Shown piece after piece: positions 1-10,005 of a stretch of 64,000 nt of DNA (its first letter is position 1; every line of letters starts with the position of its first letter). Origin of the DNA: Scandinavium goeteborgense. Its GTDB lineage: Bacteria; Pseudomonadota; Gammaproteobacteria; Enterobacterales; Enterobacteriaceae. The translations under genes were made by a program, and so were the position numbers. Below the pieces are notes generated by a model. That model was not told the origin of the DNA. It saw only the letters and a list, made by a program, of their open reading frames with translations, and ran no database searches. Location of the stretch: positions 744,001 to 808,000 of the forward strand of contig NZ_CP054058.1 of the NCBI RefSeq assembly GCF_003935895.2, given 5' to 3'.

Positions 1-786
1 CTGCAAAGCATGTGGGAAACCTGGCAGGAAATGCGTGAACCGGGCGGGCGTCGTTCGCTGCGCGAGTGGCTGCACGATAGCCAGATGGACCTGCATGATA
101 TCCACACCGGCTATTCTTCCGGCACCTTTAATTTGCAGGAGCGTGCCTGGGCAGAGCAGCTTTATCTCAGCATGTGTCACGAAGTGCAGAAACAGCTCGA
201 CCCGAGTAACCGTGCGCACCGTCCGATCATCGACGAACTGCAGGAACGTATGGCGGATAAGATTTACGTCAACTTCTCGTTGTTCCAGTCTATGCCGGAT
301 GCGTGGGGTATCGATCAGCTGTTCCCGGTCTTGCCGCTGGAAGGGTTGAACCAGGTGCCGGAACGCCGTGCTGTGCTGCTGGATATCACCTGTGACTCCG
401 ACGGCGCTATCGATCATTACATCGACGGCGACGGGATTGCCACCACCATGCCAATGCCGGAATACGATCCGGAGAACCCGCCAATGCTGGGCTTCTTTAT
501 GGTCGGTGCGTACCAGGAAATTCTGGGCAACATGCATAACCTGTTCGGCGATACCGAAGCGGTGGACGTGTTTGTCTTCCCTGACGGCAGCGTGGAAGTG
601 GAGCTTTCCGACGAAGGAGACACCGTGGCGGATATGCTGGAATACGTTCAGCTTGATCCGAAAAAACTGCTGATGCAGTTCCGTGACCAGGTAAAAGAGA
701 CCGATCTTGACGATGCGCTGCAGCAGCAGTTCCTCGAAGAGTTTGAAGCCGGTTTGTATGGTTACACGTATCTGGAAGACGAATAA
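1..786 (+). CDS. speA: Biosynthetic arginine decarboxylase SpeA, C-terminal part
   Basis: This is the 3' end of a gene that begins before the window; the frame is open from base 1 and gives about 261 residues, ending in LEDE. The sequence matches the C-terminal part of the large enterobacterial SpeA (about 658 residues in E. coli, from memory). SpeA is a PLP enzyme that converts arginine to agmatine and CO2, the first step of the arginine route to putrescine. The PLP lysine lies upstream and cannot be seen. The next gene, speB, uses the agmatine. A strong terminator separates the two, so speB probably also has its own promoter. Confidence 0.95.
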   Translation: MQSMWETWQEMREPGGRRSLREWLHDSQMDLHDIHTGYSSGTFNLQERAWAEQLYLSMCHEVQKQLDPSNRAHRPIIDELQERMADKIYVNFSLFQSMPDAWGIDQLFPVLPLEGLNQVPERRAVLLDITCDSDGAIDHYIDGDGIATTMPMPEYDPENPPMLGFFMVGAYQEILGNMHNLFGDTEAVDVFVFPDGSVEVELSDEGDTVADMLEYVQLDPKKLLMQFRDQVKETDLDDALQQQFLEEFEAGLYGYTYLEDE

Positions 787-855
787 AAAAGGGCGCTTGA
801 CCCGGTCAGTATTTTGACGATACTTTGGCCTAACAAGCAGTAAAAACGAATACTT

Positions 856-897
856 CCCTTCCTCGTCGGGCCTAACGACGCGGAGGGGATTTTTTTT
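856..897 (+). terminator. Rho-independent terminator between speA and speB
   Basis: A 13-bp stem with one mismatch and one G-T pair (left arm 856-868, right arm 876-888) has a 7-base loop and is followed by A and eight T. It is a good intrinsic terminator for speA. Confidence 0.85.
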
Positions 898-937
898 CAT
901 CTTTTTTTCATACACGACGGTTAAAGAGGTCATTTCC

Positions 938-1858
938 ATGAGCACTTTGGGTCATCAGTACGACAACTCTCTGGTATCTAACGCCTTTGGTTTTCTGCGT
1001 CTGCCGCTGAACTTCCAGCCTTACGATAGCGACGCCGATTGGGTTATCACCGGTGTGCCGTTTGATGCGGCGACTTCTGGCCGTGCGGGTGGACGTCATG
1101 GTCCAGCGGCAATTCGTCAGGTGTCTACCAACCTGGCGTGGGAGCACAACCGCTTCCCGTGGAACTTCGACATGCGCGAACGTCTGAACGTCGTGGACTG
1201 CGGCGATCTGGTTTATGCGTTCGGCGATGCCCGTGACATGAGCGATAAACTGCAGGCTCACGCAGAGCGTCTGCTGGCGAATGGCAAACGCATGCTGTCC
1301 TTCGGCGGCGACCATTTCGTGACGCTGCCACTGCTGCGCGCGCACGCCAAGCACTTCGGTAAAATGGCGCTGGTGCATTTCGATGCGCATACCGATACCT
1401 ACGCGAACGGCTGCGAATTTGACCACGGCACCATGTTCTTCACCGCGCCGAAAGAAGGTCTGATCGACCCAAATCACTCCGTGCAAATTGGTATTCGTAC
1501 CGAGTTTGACAAAGACAACGGCTTTACCGTGCTGGATGCTGCACAGGTGAACGATCGCGGCGTGGACGATATTCTTGAGCAGGTGAAAAAAATCGTCGGT
1601 GATATGCCGGTGTATCTGACCTTTGATATCGACTGTCTGGATCCTGCGTTTGCGCCGGGTACCGGTACGCCGGTGATCGGCGGTCTGACGTCCGATCGTG
1701 CGATCAAACTGGTTCGTGGTCTGAAAGATCTGAACATCGTCGGTATGGACGTGGTGGAAGTGGCTCCGGCTTACGATCAGTCAGAGATCACCGCGCTGGC
1801 CGCCGCGACGTTGGCGCTTGAGATGTTGTACATCCAGGCGGCGAAGAAGGGCGAGTAA
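938..1858 (+). CDS. speB: Agmatinase SpeB
   Basis: A 306-residue ureohydrolase that hydrolyses agmatine to putrescine and urea. The manganese-binding motifs of the arginase/agmatinase family are visible: GGDH, DAHTD, and [16 protein letters not shown] in the C-terminal half. The length equals E. coli SpeB. The start is supported by AGAGG upstream of ATG. It lies directly after speA, so the two enzymes form the arginine-agmatine-putrescine route in the cytoplasm. Confidence 0.97.
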   Translation: MSTLGHQYDNSLVSNAFGFLRLPLNFQPYDSDADWVITGVPFDAATSGRAGGRHGPAAIRQVSTNLAWEHNRFPWNFDMRERLNVVDCGDLVYAFGDARDMSDKLQAHAERLLANGKRMLSFGGDHFVTLPLLRAHAKHFGKMALVHFDAHTDTYANGCEFDHGTMFFTAPKEGLIDPNHSVQIGIRTEFDKDNGFTVLDAAQVNDRGVDDILEQVKKIVGDMPVYLTFDIDCLDPAFAPGTGTPVIGGLTSDRAIKLVRGLKDLNIVGMDVVEVAPAYDQSEITALAAATLALEMLYIQAAKKGE

Positions 1859-1879
1859 TCGGGCATTGATGTCGCGTCT

Positions 1880-1967
1880 CCCCCTCACCCCGGCCCTCTC
1901 CCTCAGGGAGAGGGAGACCTTCGGCCTGATCCCCTCGCCCCTTTGGGGAGAGGGTTAGGGTGAGGGG
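1880..1967. repeat. Palindromic intergenic repeat, CCCTCACCC type
   Basis: Outer arms CCCCTCACCC (1881-1890) and GGGTGAGGGG (1958-1967) are inverted copies. Inner CCCTCTCC and GGAGAGGG arms also pair, and there are small internal hairpins. It lies between the convergent genes speB and loiP. It looks like the widespread bacterial palindromic element with CCCTCACCC/CCCTCTCCC arms; transcribed, it would fold into a long stem and may end both transcripts. Confidence 0.7.
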
Positions 1968-1982
1968 AAAAGGGCGCGTGTC

Positions 1983-2744
1983 TTACTTAATCCCATCCGC
2001 CTTCATACGATCGCGAATATGCTGCGCGCGTTCTTCAGAGGCCGGGTGATCGTCGAGCATCGAGCTTTGACGTCCCGCTTCCAGTTTCGCCAGTTTTTCA
2101 AAGCTGGTCGCCAGTCCCGCCGGATTGATCCCGCGTTTACGCAACAAATCGTACGAGTAATCATCCGCTTCAGATTCCTGACGCTGGGAGAACTGCGCGT
2201 TCACCAGTTTTTCACCCAAGTCGCCAAGCTGTGACTGCGACAGGCTGCCAATCATGCCGCCAGCAGATGCCGCCGCTACGCGCACCGCGTTGGTGCTGAG
2301 CGCAACTTGCATCCCTTTCTTCACGTGGCCGAGCGCGACGTGACCCATTTCGTGGCCAATCACCGCTTCCACTTCATTATCCGTCATCATGTCCATCAGC
2401 CCGCTGTAGACACGGATGCAGCCGTTAGCCATTGCGAAGGCGTTCACATCCTTGGTGACGTAAACCTTGTAGTTCACCGGCTGTCCGTTGATGTTGTCGC
2501 CCAGCGCCGTGGCGATGGTGTTCAGGCGTTTGGCGTAATCGCTGCCAGCAGGGGCGAGAGTGGCTTTGCTGTCCATCTCTTTACACGCCTGGTCGCTCAA
2601 CGTTTTCACCTGTTCGTCGCTCAGGGTGTAAGCCTGGAAGGCTTCGGCACCTGAACTCATGAGTCCGTTTGAATCCATGTTCTGACACCCGGTCAGAACG
2701 CTCGCTATCCCAAAGGCCAATACCACAGAGTGCAGTTTCATCAT
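1983..2744 (-). CDS. loiP: Outer-membrane M48 metalloprotease lipoprotein LoiP
   Basis: A 253-residue zinc protease lipoprotein. The N-terminus has a lipoprotein signal with lipobox LTGC (Cys20), and the zinc motif HEMGH lies at about 131-135. The whole sequence closely follows E. coli LoiP (YggG), a low-osmolarity-induced outer-membrane protease that, from memory, works with BepA. Two ATG codons are adjacent at the start (2744 and 2741); a GGA six bases upstream favours the first. It is transcribed toward speB, alone. Confidence 0.95.
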   Translation of the reverse strand: MMKLHSVVLAFGIASVLTGCQNMDSNGLMSSGAEAFQAYTLSDEQVKTLSDQACKEMDSKATLAPAGSDYAKRLNTIATALGDNINGQPVNYKVYVTKDVNAFAMANGCIRVYSGLMDMMTDNEVEAVIGHEMGHVALGHVKKGMQVALSTNAVRVAAASAGGMIGSLSQSQLGDLGEKLVNAQFSQRQESEADDYSYDLLRKRGINPAGLATSFEKLAKLEAGRQSSMLDDHPASEERAQHIRDRMKADGIK

Positions 2745-2797
2745 TAATTTTCCGTAATTAAGGGTCGCCAGTCATCGCCATTATCTGAAATATTCCG

Positions 2798-2924
2798 TTA
2801 TACCCTTCATTCTTCAAGCCGCCAATGCGTTGGCTGCGTTCAAAAACCCGAATCACTGACCAGAGTATGCTCATCGGGATTTTCTCTCTTGCCGCCTTCC
2901 TGCGACTCGAATTATTTGGGTAGG
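2798..2924. repeat. ERIC (intergenic repeat unit) element
   Basis: The 408-bp gap between loiP and tktA holds a roughly 127-bp element with terminal TATACCC and GGGTA ends, an internal GCGTTGGCTGCGTTC, and the TTGCCGCCTTCCTGC and CTCGAATTATTT blocks typical of the enterobacterial repetitive intergenic consensus. The central part is diverged from the consensus. The rest of the gap (2925-3152) should hold the tktA promoter, but I see no clear boxes there. Confidence 0.85.
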
Positions 2925-3152
2925 GTCAATAAACGGAAATTAGCCAAAGTATAAAGAAAATAATGACAAGGCAGTGAGGAGATTGCGCAACCTGTAGACA
3001 CAATCCAGAGATTTCCCAGGCACCGCGCGGATGCTCCATGTACATGACTTGCGGCTTGGGTTACATTGTTCACACTTTTTTCCGGCGTAGCCTAAAACGC
3101 GCTGTCGTCAAGCCGTTTTGGCATTGCCTTCATTAGTCCGATTGGAGTCAAA

Positions 3153-5144
3153 ATGTCCTCACGTAAAGAGCTTGCTAATGCTATTCGTGCGCTGAGCATG
3201 GATGCAGTACAGAAAGCCAAATCCGGCCACCCGGGTGCCCCAATGGGTATGGCTGACATTGCCGAAGTCCTGTGGCGTGATTTCCTGAACCACAATCCAC
3301 AGAATCCATCTTGGGCCGATCGTGACCGCTTCGTGCTGTCTAACGGTCACGGCTCCATGCTGATTTATAGCCTGCTGCACCTCACTGGCTACGATCTGCC
3401 GATATCTGAACTTCAGAACTTCCGTCAGCTGCACTCCAAAACTCCAGGTCACCCGGAAGTGGGCTACACCGCCGGTGTAGAAACCACCACTGGCCCGCTG
3501 GGTCAGGGCATTGCCAACGCAGTCGGTATGGCTATCGCGGAAAAAACCATGGCCGCGCAGTTCAACCGTCCAGGTCACGACATCGTCGACCACTTCACCT
3601 ATGCGTTCATGGGTGATGGCTGCATGATGGAAGGTATCTCCCACGAAGTGTGCTCCCTGGCGGGTACCCTGAAGCTGGGCAAACTGGTTGCGTTCTACGA
3701 CGACAACGGCATCTCCATCGACGGTCACGTTGAAGGTTGGTTCACCGATAACACCGCACAGCGTTTCGAAGCCTACGGCTGGCACGTTGTGACTGGCGTT
3801 GACGGTCACGACGCAGACGCTATCAAGCGTGCAGTAGAAGAAGCGCGCAAAGTGACGGACAAACCGTCCCTGCTGATGTGCAAAACCATCATTGGTTTCG
3901 GTTCTCCGAACAAAGCCGGTACGCACGATTCCCACGGTGCTCCGCTGGGCGAAGCTGAAGTTGCCGCGACCCGCGAGCAGCTGGGCTGGAAATACGCGCC
4001 ATTCGAAATCCCATCTGAAATCTATGCTCAGTGGGATGCGAAAGAAGCAGGTCAGGCTAAAGAAGCCACCTGGAACGAGAAGTTCGCTGCTTACGCTAAA
4101 GCCTTCCCACAGGAAGCTAAAGAATTTACGCGTCGCATGAAGAACGAAATGCCCGCTGATTTCGATGCAAAAGCACAGGCTTTCATCGAGAATCTGCAGG
4201 CAAATCCAGCGAAAATCGCGAGCCGTAAAGCGTCCCAGAACTCTATCGAAGCGTTTGGTCCATGGCTGCCAGAGTTCCTCGGCGGTTCTGCTGACCTGGC
4301 GCCGTCCAACCTGACTATCTGGTCTGGTTCTAAAGCCATCAACGAAGACACCGCGGGTAACTACATCCATTACGGCGTGCGTGAATTCGGTATGACTGCG
4401 ATTGCCAACGGTATCGCGCTGCACGGCGGTTTCCTGCCGTACACCTCTACCTTCCTGATGTTCGTGGAATACGCACGTAACGCCGTACGTATGGCCGCGC
4501 TGATGAAACAGCGCCAGGTGATGGTCTACACCCACGACTCAATCGGTCTGGGCGAAGATGGCCCGACTCACCAGCCTGTAGAACAGCTGGCGTCCCTGCG
4601 CGTGACCCCGAACATGAGCACATGGCGTCCATGTGACCAGGTTGAATCCGCAGTGGCGTGGAAATACGCCGTTGAGCGTCACGATGGCCCAACTGCGCTG
4701 ATCCTGTCCCGTCAGAACCTGGCGCAGCAGGATCGTACCGCTCAGCAGCTGGCAGACGTGGCACGTGGTGCATACGTCCTGAAAGATTGTGACGGTCAGC
4801 CGCAGGTTATCTTCATCGCAACCGGTTCTGAAGTTGAACTGGCGGTGGCAGCGTGGGATCAGCTCTCAGCCGAAGGCGTTAAAGCGCGCGTGGTTTCCAT
4901 GCCGTCTACCGACGCATTCGACAAGCAGGACGCGGCATACCGTGAATCCGTGCTGCCGAAAGCCGTGTCTGCACGCGTGGCTATCGAAGCCGGTATCGCA
5001 GATTATTGGTTCAAATATGTGGGTCTGAACGGCGCTATCGTCGGCATGACCTCCTTCGGCGAATCTGCTCCGGCAGAGTTGCTGTTTGAAGAGTTCGGCT
5101 TCACCGTGGCGAACGTTGTCGCGAAAGCGAAAGAACTGCTGTAA
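3153..5144 (+). CDS. tktA: Transketolase 1
   Basis: A 663-residue thiamine-diphosphate enzyme that moves two-carbon units between sugar phosphates in the non-oxidative pentose phosphate pathway. The length equals E. coli TktA. The sequence carries the N-terminal SGHPGAPMG motif, the ThDP/metal region GDGCMMEG, and the central catalytic segment [18 protein letters not shown]. The ATG at 3153 follows GGAG with good spacing. Codon use is strongly biased, as expected for a highly expressed gene. A terminator follows at once, so it is probably a single-gene unit. TktB is less likely because the gene neighbourhood is that of tktA. Confidence 0.97.
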   Translation: MSSRKELANAIRALSMDAVQKAKSGHPGAPMGMADIAEVLWRDFLNHNPQNPSWADRDRFVLSNGHGSMLIYSLLHLTGYDLPISELQNFRQLHSKTPGHPEVGYTAGVETTTGPLGQGIANAVGMAIAEKTMAAQFNRPGHDIVDHFTYAFMGDGCMMEGISHEVCSLAGTLKLGKLVAFYDDNGISIDGHVEGWFTDNTAQRFEAYGWHVVTGVDGHDADAIKRAVEEARKVTDKPSLLMCKTIIGFGSPNKAGTHDSHGAPLGEAEVAATREQLGWKYAPFEIPSEIYAQWDAKEAGQAKEATWNEKFAAYAKAFPQEAKEFTRRMKNEMPADFDAKAQAFIENLQANPAKIASRKASQNSIEAFGPWLPEFLGGSADLAPSNLTIWSGSKAINEDTAGNYIHYGVREFGMTAIANGIALHGGFLPYTSTFLMFVEYARNAVRMAALMKQRQVMVYTHDSIGLGEDGPTHQPVEQLASLRVTPNMSTWRPCDQVESAVAWKYAVERHDGPTALILSRQNLAQQDRTAQQLADVARGAYVLKDCDGQPQVIFIATGSEVELAVAAWDQLSAEGVKARVVSMPSTDAFDKQDAAYRESVLPKAVSARVAIEAGIADYWFKYVGLNGAIVGMTSFGESAPAELLFEEFGFTVANVVAKAKELL

Positions 5145-5168
5145 TCACGCCTTAAAACGCGTTCAAAG

Positions 5169-5192
5169 CCGGGCTTCATGCCCGGTTTTTTT
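5169..5192 (+). terminator. Terminator after tktA
   Basis: Six-bp stem CCGGGC/GCCCGG with loop TTCAT, followed by seven T. Confidence 0.85.
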
Positions 5193-5245
5193 CTGCCCGT
5201 TATTCACTCTCACTGCAAATTCACCTGAAATTATTCCATTAAAAA

Positions 5246-5261
5246 TGTGATGTACGTCAGA
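5246..5261. promoter_or_regulatory. Candidate CRP site upstream of epd
   Basis: TGTGA-N6-TCAGA resembles the CRP consensus TGTGA-N6-TCACA. It lies 194-209 bp before the epd start. In E. coli the epd-pgk operon is known to be controlled by CRP and Cra, which makes this site plausible. No binding data are available here. Confidence 0.5.
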
Positions 5262-5318
5262 GAATCTCGTTCTCCATCTGGACAATCATTCCTTTTATTC
5301 CGTGTTTCGATTATTCTT

Positions 5319-5334
5319 GCTGAAGCGTTTCAGT
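5319..5334. promoter_or_regulatory. Candidate Cra (FruR) operator upstream of epd
   Basis: GCTGAAGCGTTTCAGT contains the near-palindrome TGAA-GCGT-TTCA, close to the Cra consensus TGAAACGTTTCA. It lies about 120 bp before the epd start and 58 bp after the candidate CRP site, the pair of regulators known for this operon in E. coli. Confidence 0.65.
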
Positions 5335-5454
5335 CGATTAAATGTTCGACAAATAATCAATCAGTCGCAGTTTGCGACAGCAAGGATTCCCTTCCAGGTG
5401 AGGCTGGATTACGCTCTCAGCCACACATTTCAGGGTAAGTCTTGCAGGAGACCT

Positions 5455-6474
5455 ATGACCGTACGCGTAGCGATTAATGGCTTCGGTCGCATTGGACGTA
5501 ACGTGGTTCGTGCTTTATATGAATCCGGGCGTCGTGCGGAAATCACCGTGGTGGCAATCAACGAACTGGCTGATGCTGCGGGCATCGCGCATTTGTTGAA
5601 ATATGACACCAGCCATGGCCGCTTTGCCTGGGATGTTCGCCAGGAACGAGAGCAGCTTTACGTCGGCGATGATGTTATCCGCCTGCTGCACGAGCCGTCG
5701 CTTGATGCGCTGCCGTGGCGTGAGCTGGGTGTTGATGTCGTACTCGATTGCACCGGTGTGTTTGGCACCCGAGCCGATGGCGAAATGCATCTGGCGGCGG
5801 GGGCAAAGAAAGTGCTCTTTTCACATCCTGGCAGCAATGATCTCGACGCAACGGTCGTTTACGGCGTTAATCATCACGAGTTGCAACGCGAACACCGTCT
5901 TGTCTCCAACGCATCCTGCACCACCAACTGCATTATTCCTGTCATCAAATTGCTCGACGATGCCTGGGGTATTGAATCGGGAACGGTCACGACCATCCAT
6001 TCGGCGATGCACGATCAGCAAGTTATCGATGCGTATCATCCGGACCTGCGTCGTACCCGTGCGGCCAGTCAGTCGATTATTCCAGTTGATACTAAACTGG
6101 CTGCTGGCATCACCCGAATTTTCCCGCAGTTTAATGACCGATTTGAAGCCATTGCCGTGCGCGTGCCGACGATTAACGTCACTGCAATCGACCTCAGCGT
6201 GACCGTGAAGCATCCGGTAAAAGCGTTTGAAGTCAACCAGTTGCTGCAAAAAGCGGCGCTGGGGGCATTTCATGGTATAGTTGACTATACGGAATTACCG
6301 TTGGTCTCAATAGATTTTAACCACGATCCGCACAGTGCCATTGTTGATGGCACGCAGACGCGGGTCAGCGGTGCGCATCTGATCAAAACGCTGGTCTGGT
6401 GTGATAATGAATGGGGTTTCGCTAACCGAATGCTCGACACCACGTTAGCGATGGCCAATACAGGTTTCAGGTAA
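5455..6474 (+). CDS. epd: Erythrose-4-phosphate dehydrogenase
   Basis: A 339-residue GAPDH-family enzyme (formerly GapB) that oxidises erythrose-4-phosphate to 4-phosphoerythronate for pyridoxal phosphate synthesis. The NAD fold starts with INGFGRIG, and the catalytic Cys lies in [10 protein letters not shown] chose ATG 5455 because CAGGAG lies just upstream and the protein then starts MTVRVAING and equals the E. coli length; the frame stays open 51 codons further upstream but without support. It is followed by pgk 47 bp later, forming the conserved epd-pgk-fbaA order. Confidence 0.96.
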   Translation: MTVRVAINGFGRIGRNVVRALYESGRRAEITVVAINELADAAGIAHLLKYDTSHGRFAWDVRQEREQLYVGDDVIRLLHEPSLDALPWRELGVDVVLDCTGVFGTRADGEMHLAAGAKKVLFSHPGSNDLDATVVYGVNHHELQREHRLVSNASCTTNCIIPVIKLLDDAWGIESGTVTTIHSAMHDQQVIDAYHPDLRRTRAASQSIIPVDTKLAAGITRIFPQFNDRFEAIAVRVPTINVTAIDLSVTVKHPVKAFEVNQLLQKAALGAFHGIVDYTELPLVSIDFNHDPHSAIVDGTQTRVSGAHLIKTLVWCDNEWGFANRMLDTTLAMANTGFR

Positions 6475-6521
6475 GGCGCTGTGGCGTCTGCAAAACTTTA
6501 GAATCAACGAGAGGATTCACC

Positions 6522-7685
6522 ATGTCTGTAATTAAGATGACCGATCTGGATCTGGCTGGTAAACGCGTTTTCATCCGTGCCGATCTGAACGTTCCGGTTA
6601 AAGACGGAAAAGTGACCAGCGATGCGCGTATTCGTGCGTCCCTGCCAACCATCGAAATGGCTCTGAAACAGGGCGCTAAAGTGATGGTGACTTCTCACCT
6701 GGGTCGTCCGACCGAAGGCGAGTACAACGAAGAATTCTCTCTGCTTCCGGTAGTTAACTACCTGAAAGACAAACTGTCTAACCCAGTTCGCCTGGTAAAA
6801 GATTACCTGGACGGCGTTGAAGTTGCTGCCGGTGAACTGGTGGTTCTGGAAAACGTTCGCTTCAACAAAGGCGAGAAGAAAGACGACGAAGCACTGTCCA
6901 AGAAATACGCTGCTCTGTGCGACGTATTCGTCATGGACGCATTCGGTACTGCACACCGTGCACAGGCTTCCACCCACGGTATCGGCAAATTTGCTGACGT
7001 CGCGTGTGCAGGTCCACTGCTGGCAGCAGAACTGGACGCACTGGGCAAAGCACTGGGTAACCCAGCTCGTCCAATGGTTGCTATCGTTGGTGGTTCTAAA
7101 GTTTCCACCAAACTGACCGTTCTGGATTCTCTGTCCAAAATTGCTGACCAGCTGATCGTTGGTGGTGGCATCGCCAACACCTTCGTTGCCGCTCAGGGCC
7201 ACAACGTGGGCAAATCCCTGTACGAAGCTGACCTGGTAGAAGAAGCAAAACGTCTGCTGACCACTTGCGATATCCCCGTTCCGACTGACGTTCGCGTGGC
7301 AACTGAGTTCTCCGAAACTGCACCAGCAACCCTGAAATCTGTTAACGACATCAAAGATGAAGAGCAGATTCTGGACCTGGGCGACGTTTCTGCACAGAAA
7401 CTGGCTGATATCCTGAAAAATGCCAAAACGATTCTGTGGAACGGTCCGGTTGGCGTGTTCGAATTCCCGAACTTCCGTAAAGGTACTGAAATCGTGGCTA
7501 ACGCCATCGCGGATAGCGAAGCGTTCTCCATCGCAGGCGGCGGCGATACTCTGGCTGCAATCGACCTGTTCGGTATCTCCGACAAGATCTCCTACATCTC
7601 CACTGGCGGTGGCGCATTCCTCGAATTCGTGGAAGGCAAAGTTCTGCCAGCAGTAGCGATGCTCGAAGAGCGCGCTAAGAAGTAA
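6522..7685 (+). CDS. pgk: Phosphoglycerate kinase
   Basis: A 387-residue glycolytic enzyme that transfers phosphate from 1,3-bisphosphoglycerate to ADP. The family motifs are visible: RADLNVP near the N-terminus, SHLGRP, the hinge region, and the nucleotide-binding GGGDT near the C-terminus. The length equals E. coli Pgk. The start has GAGAGG upstream. It is co-directional with epd and fbaA; a hairpin between pgk and fbaA may trim or attenuate the transcript. Codon bias is very strong. Confidence 0.97.
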   Translation: MSVIKMTDLDLAGKRVFIRADLNVPVKDGKVTSDARIRASLPTIEMALKQGAKVMVTSHLGRPTEGEYNEEFSLLPVVNYLKDKLSNPVRLVKDYLDGVEVAAGELVVLENVRFNKGEKKDDEALSKKYAALCDVFVMDAFGTAHRAQASTHGIGKFADVACAGPLLAAELDALGKALGNPARPMVAIVGGSKVSTKLTVLDSLSKIADQLIVGGGIANTFVAAQGHNVGKSLYEADLVEEAKRLLTTCDIPVPTDVRVATEFSETAPATLKSVNDIKDEEQILDLGDVSAQKLADILKNAKTILWNGPVGVFEFPNFRKGTEIVANAIADSEAFSIAGGGDTLAAIDLFGISDKISYISTGGGAFLEFVEGKVLPAVAMLEERAKK

Positions 7686-7691
7686 TGATTC

Positions 7692-7723
7692 CGGGCAGGG
7701 TTAACCTGCCCGTTGATTTTTTG
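7692..7723 (+). terminator. Hairpin with T-rich tail between pgk and fbaA
   Basis: Eight-bp stem CGGGCAGG/CCTGCCCG with loop GTTAA, then TTGATTTTTT. It could be a partial terminator or an RNA-processing signal, since pgk and fbaA are partly co-transcribed in E. coli. Confidence 0.6.
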
Positions 7724-7788
7724 CCGCCGTAACGCATTCGGTGGCACAAACGTTTTTTCTAAATGCCGACGATACAGGACAAACAATC

Positions 7789-8868
7789 ATGTCTAAGATT
7801 TTTGATTTCGTAAAACCAGGTGTTATCACCGGTGATGACGTACAGAAAGTTTTCCAGGTAGCAAAAGAGAACAACTTTGCACTGCCAGCGGTAAACTGTG
7901 TGGGTACCGACTCCATCAACGCCGTACTGGAAACTGCTGCAAAAGCTAAAGCACCTGTTATCGTTCAGTTCTCCAACGGCGGCGCTGCGTTCATCGCAGG
8001 TAAAGGCGTTAAAACTGACGTTCCTCAGGGCGCTGCTATCCTGGGTGCTATCTCTGGTGCACACCACGTTCACCAGATGGCTGAGCACTACGGTGTTCCA
8101 GTTATTCTGCACACTGACCACTGCGCGAAGAAACTGCTGCCGTGGATCGACGGTCTGCTGGACGCGGGCGAAAAACACTTCGCTGCTACCGGTAAACCAC
8201 TGTTCTCTTCTCACATGATCGACCTGTCCGAAGAGTCTCTGGAAGAGAACATCGAAATCTGCTCCAAATACCTGGCGCGCATGGCCAAAATGGACATGAC
8301 TCTGGAAATCGAACTGGGCTGCACCGGCGGTGAAGAAGATGGCGTTGATAACAGCCATATGGACGCATCTGCTCTGTACACTCAGCCAGAAGACGTTGAC
8401 TACGCGTACACCAAACTGAACGCGATTAGCCCACGTTTCACCATCGCTGCTTCCTTCGGTAACGTGCACGGTGTGTACAAGCCAGGCAACGTGGTTCTGA
8501 CCCCGACTATCCTGCGTGATTCTCAGGAATTCGTGTCCAAGAAACACAACCTGCCGCACAACAGCCTGAACTTCGTCTTCCACGGCGGTTCCGGTTCTTC
8601 TGCTCAGGAAATCAAAGACTCCGTAAGCTACGGCGTAATCAAAATGAACATCGATACCGATACCCAGTGGGCAACTTGGGAAGGTATCCTGAACTATTAC
8701 AAAGAAAACGAAGCTTACCTGCAGGGTCAGCTGGGCAACCCGAAAGGCGACGACCAGCCGAACAAGAAATACTACGATCCACGCGTATGGCTGCGTGCTG
8801 CTCAGACCTCTATGATTACTCGTCTGGAGCAGGCATTCAAAGAACTGAACGCGGTTGACGTTCTGTAA
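7789..8868 (+). CDS. fbaA: Class II fructose-bisphosphate aldolase
   Basis: A 359-residue zinc-dependent aldolase that splits fructose 1,6-bisphosphate into dihydroxyacetone phosphate and glyceraldehyde 3-phosphate. Zinc-ligand segments are visible (HTDHCAKK, ELGCTGGEEDG, GNVHGVYKPG and the FVFHGGSGS loop). ATG 7789 gives the E. coli length and has AGGA upstream; an open frame 16 codons longer has no support. It ends with a strong terminator. Confidence 0.97.
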   Translation: MSKIFDFVKPGVITGDDVQKVFQVAKENNFALPAVNCVGTDSINAVLETAAKAKAPVIVQFSNGGAAFIAGKGVKTDVPQGAAILGAISGAHHVHQMAEHYGVPVILHTDHCAKKLLPWIDGLLDAGEKHFAATGKPLFSSHMIDLSEESLEENIEICSKYLARMAKMDMTLEIELGCTGGEEDGVDNSHMDASALYTQPEDVDYAYTKLNAISPRFTIAASFGNVHGVYKPGNVVLTPTILRDSQEFVSKKHNLPHNSLNFVFHGGSGSSAQEIKDSVSYGVIKMNIDTDTQWATWEGILNYYKENEAYLQGQLGNPKGDDQPNKKYYDPRVWLRAAQTSMITRLEQAFKELNAVDVL

Positions 8869-8892
8869 TTCTTGAACGCTGATTTCTGCCCT

Positions 8893-8918
8893 AAGCCCGC
8901 TATTTAGCGGGCTTTTTT
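8893..8918 (+). terminator. Terminator after fbaA
   Basis: Ten-bp stem AAGCCCGCTA/TAGCGGGCTT with a two-base gap, followed by a T run. Confidence 0.88.
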
Positions 8919-9060
8919 ATTGCCTTTTCAACAGGATAATTTTGCTTAATTCTGTGAACTACTTGGCAAAACGGACAATTCTTGTTTACCCTTAACGGAC
9001 TGCCTGTTTGCAGGTTCGTCGAGTTTTATTCCCCGTTAGGGTCGCTATAAGGATTATCAG

Positions 9061-9924
9061 ATGGAAGATTTGAACGTTGTCGACAGTATAAACCACGCAG
9101 GCTCATGGCTGGTGCGCAACCAGGCGCTGCTGCTGAGCTATGCGGTGAATATCGTCGCGGCTATCGCCATTATCGTCATCGGGATGATTATCGCCCGACT
9201 GGTTTCGAATGCCGTTAACCGTGTGATGCGCGCGCGTCAGATTGATGCCACTGTGGCTGACTTCCTGTCAGCAATGCTGCGCTATGCGATTATTGCCTTC
9301 ACCCTGATTGCCGCGCTCGGTCGCGTCGGCGTGCAGACCGCATCGGTTATCGCCGTTCTCGGTGCCGCAGGTTTGGCCGTCGGCTTGGCGCTGCAAGGCT
9401 CGCTCTCCAACCTGGCGGCTGGCGTGCTGCTGGTGATGTTCCGTCCGTTCCGTGCGGGTGAATATGTTGATCTCGGCGGCGTGGCCGGTACCGTGCTCAA
9501 TGTGCAGATTTTCTCCACTACCATGCGCACCATCGACGGCAAAATTGTGGTTATCCCGAACGGCAAAATCATCGCCGGGAACATCATCAACTTCTCCCGC
9601 GAACCGGTACGTCGTAACGAATTTATTATTGGCGTGGCGTATGATTCCGATATCGATAAGGTGAAGCAGCTGCTGACCCACATCGTAGAGTCCGATGAAC
9701 GCATCCTGAAAGATCGTGACATTACCGTGCGGCTGAACGAGTTAGGGCCTTCATCCATTAACTTTGTGGTTCGTGCCTGGAGCAAAAGTGGCGACCTGCA
9801 AAACGTTTACTGGGATGTGCTGGAGCAAGTGAAGCGTGACTTCGATGCCAACGGCATCAGCTTCCCGTATCCGCAGATGGACGTGAATTTTAAACGCGTG
9901 AAAGAGCAGTCAGAAGCCGCGTAA
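9061..9924 (+). CDS. mscS: Small-conductance mechanosensitive channel MscS
   Basis: A 287-residue inner-membrane channel that opens under membrane tension to release solutes during hypo-osmotic shock. Two N-terminal membrane helices are followed by the pore helix TM3 with its glycine- and alanine-rich face ([21 protein letters not shown], about residues 101-121), then the cytoplasmic beta and alpha/beta domains. The sequence closely follows E. coli MscS (286 residues). The start has AAGGA upstream. It is a single-gene unit after the fbaA terminator. Confidence 0.96.
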   Translation: MEDLNVVDSINHAGSWLVRNQALLLSYAVNIVAAIAIIVIGMIIARLVSNAVNRVMRARQIDATVADFLSAMLRYAIIAFTLIAALGRVGVQTASVIAVLGAAGLAVGLALQGSLSNLAAGVLLVMFRPFRAGEYVDLGGVAGTVLNVQIFSTTMRTIDGKIVVIPNGKIIAGNIINFSREPVRRNEFIIGVAYDSDIDKVKQLLTHIVESDERILKDRDITVRLNELGPSSINFVVRAWSKSGDLQNVYWDVLEQVKRDFDANGISFPYPQMDVNFKRVKEQSEAA

Positions 9925-9929
9925 TTGTT

Positions 9930-10001
9930 GCCTGACGGCGCCGCGCTGGACGGGTCTACGAAATCCGTGGGCCCCTGCAAGCGTCTCGCCGTCGGGCGTT
10001 G
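9930..10001. repeat. REP/BIME element after mscS
   Basis: A REP-like unit GCCTGACGGCGCCGCGCTGG is followed by an inverted partner ending GCCGTCGGGC. It lies between the convergent genes mscS and the TRAP binding protein, the usual place for such elements. Confidence 0.7.
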
Positions 10002-10005
10002 TCAT

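Noticed and set aside
3159-4535. Long antisense open frame in tktA (458 codons)
   Set aside because: Strong codon bias of tktA leaves the opposite strand free of stops; the translation is low-complexity in V, F and H and has no recognisable domain.
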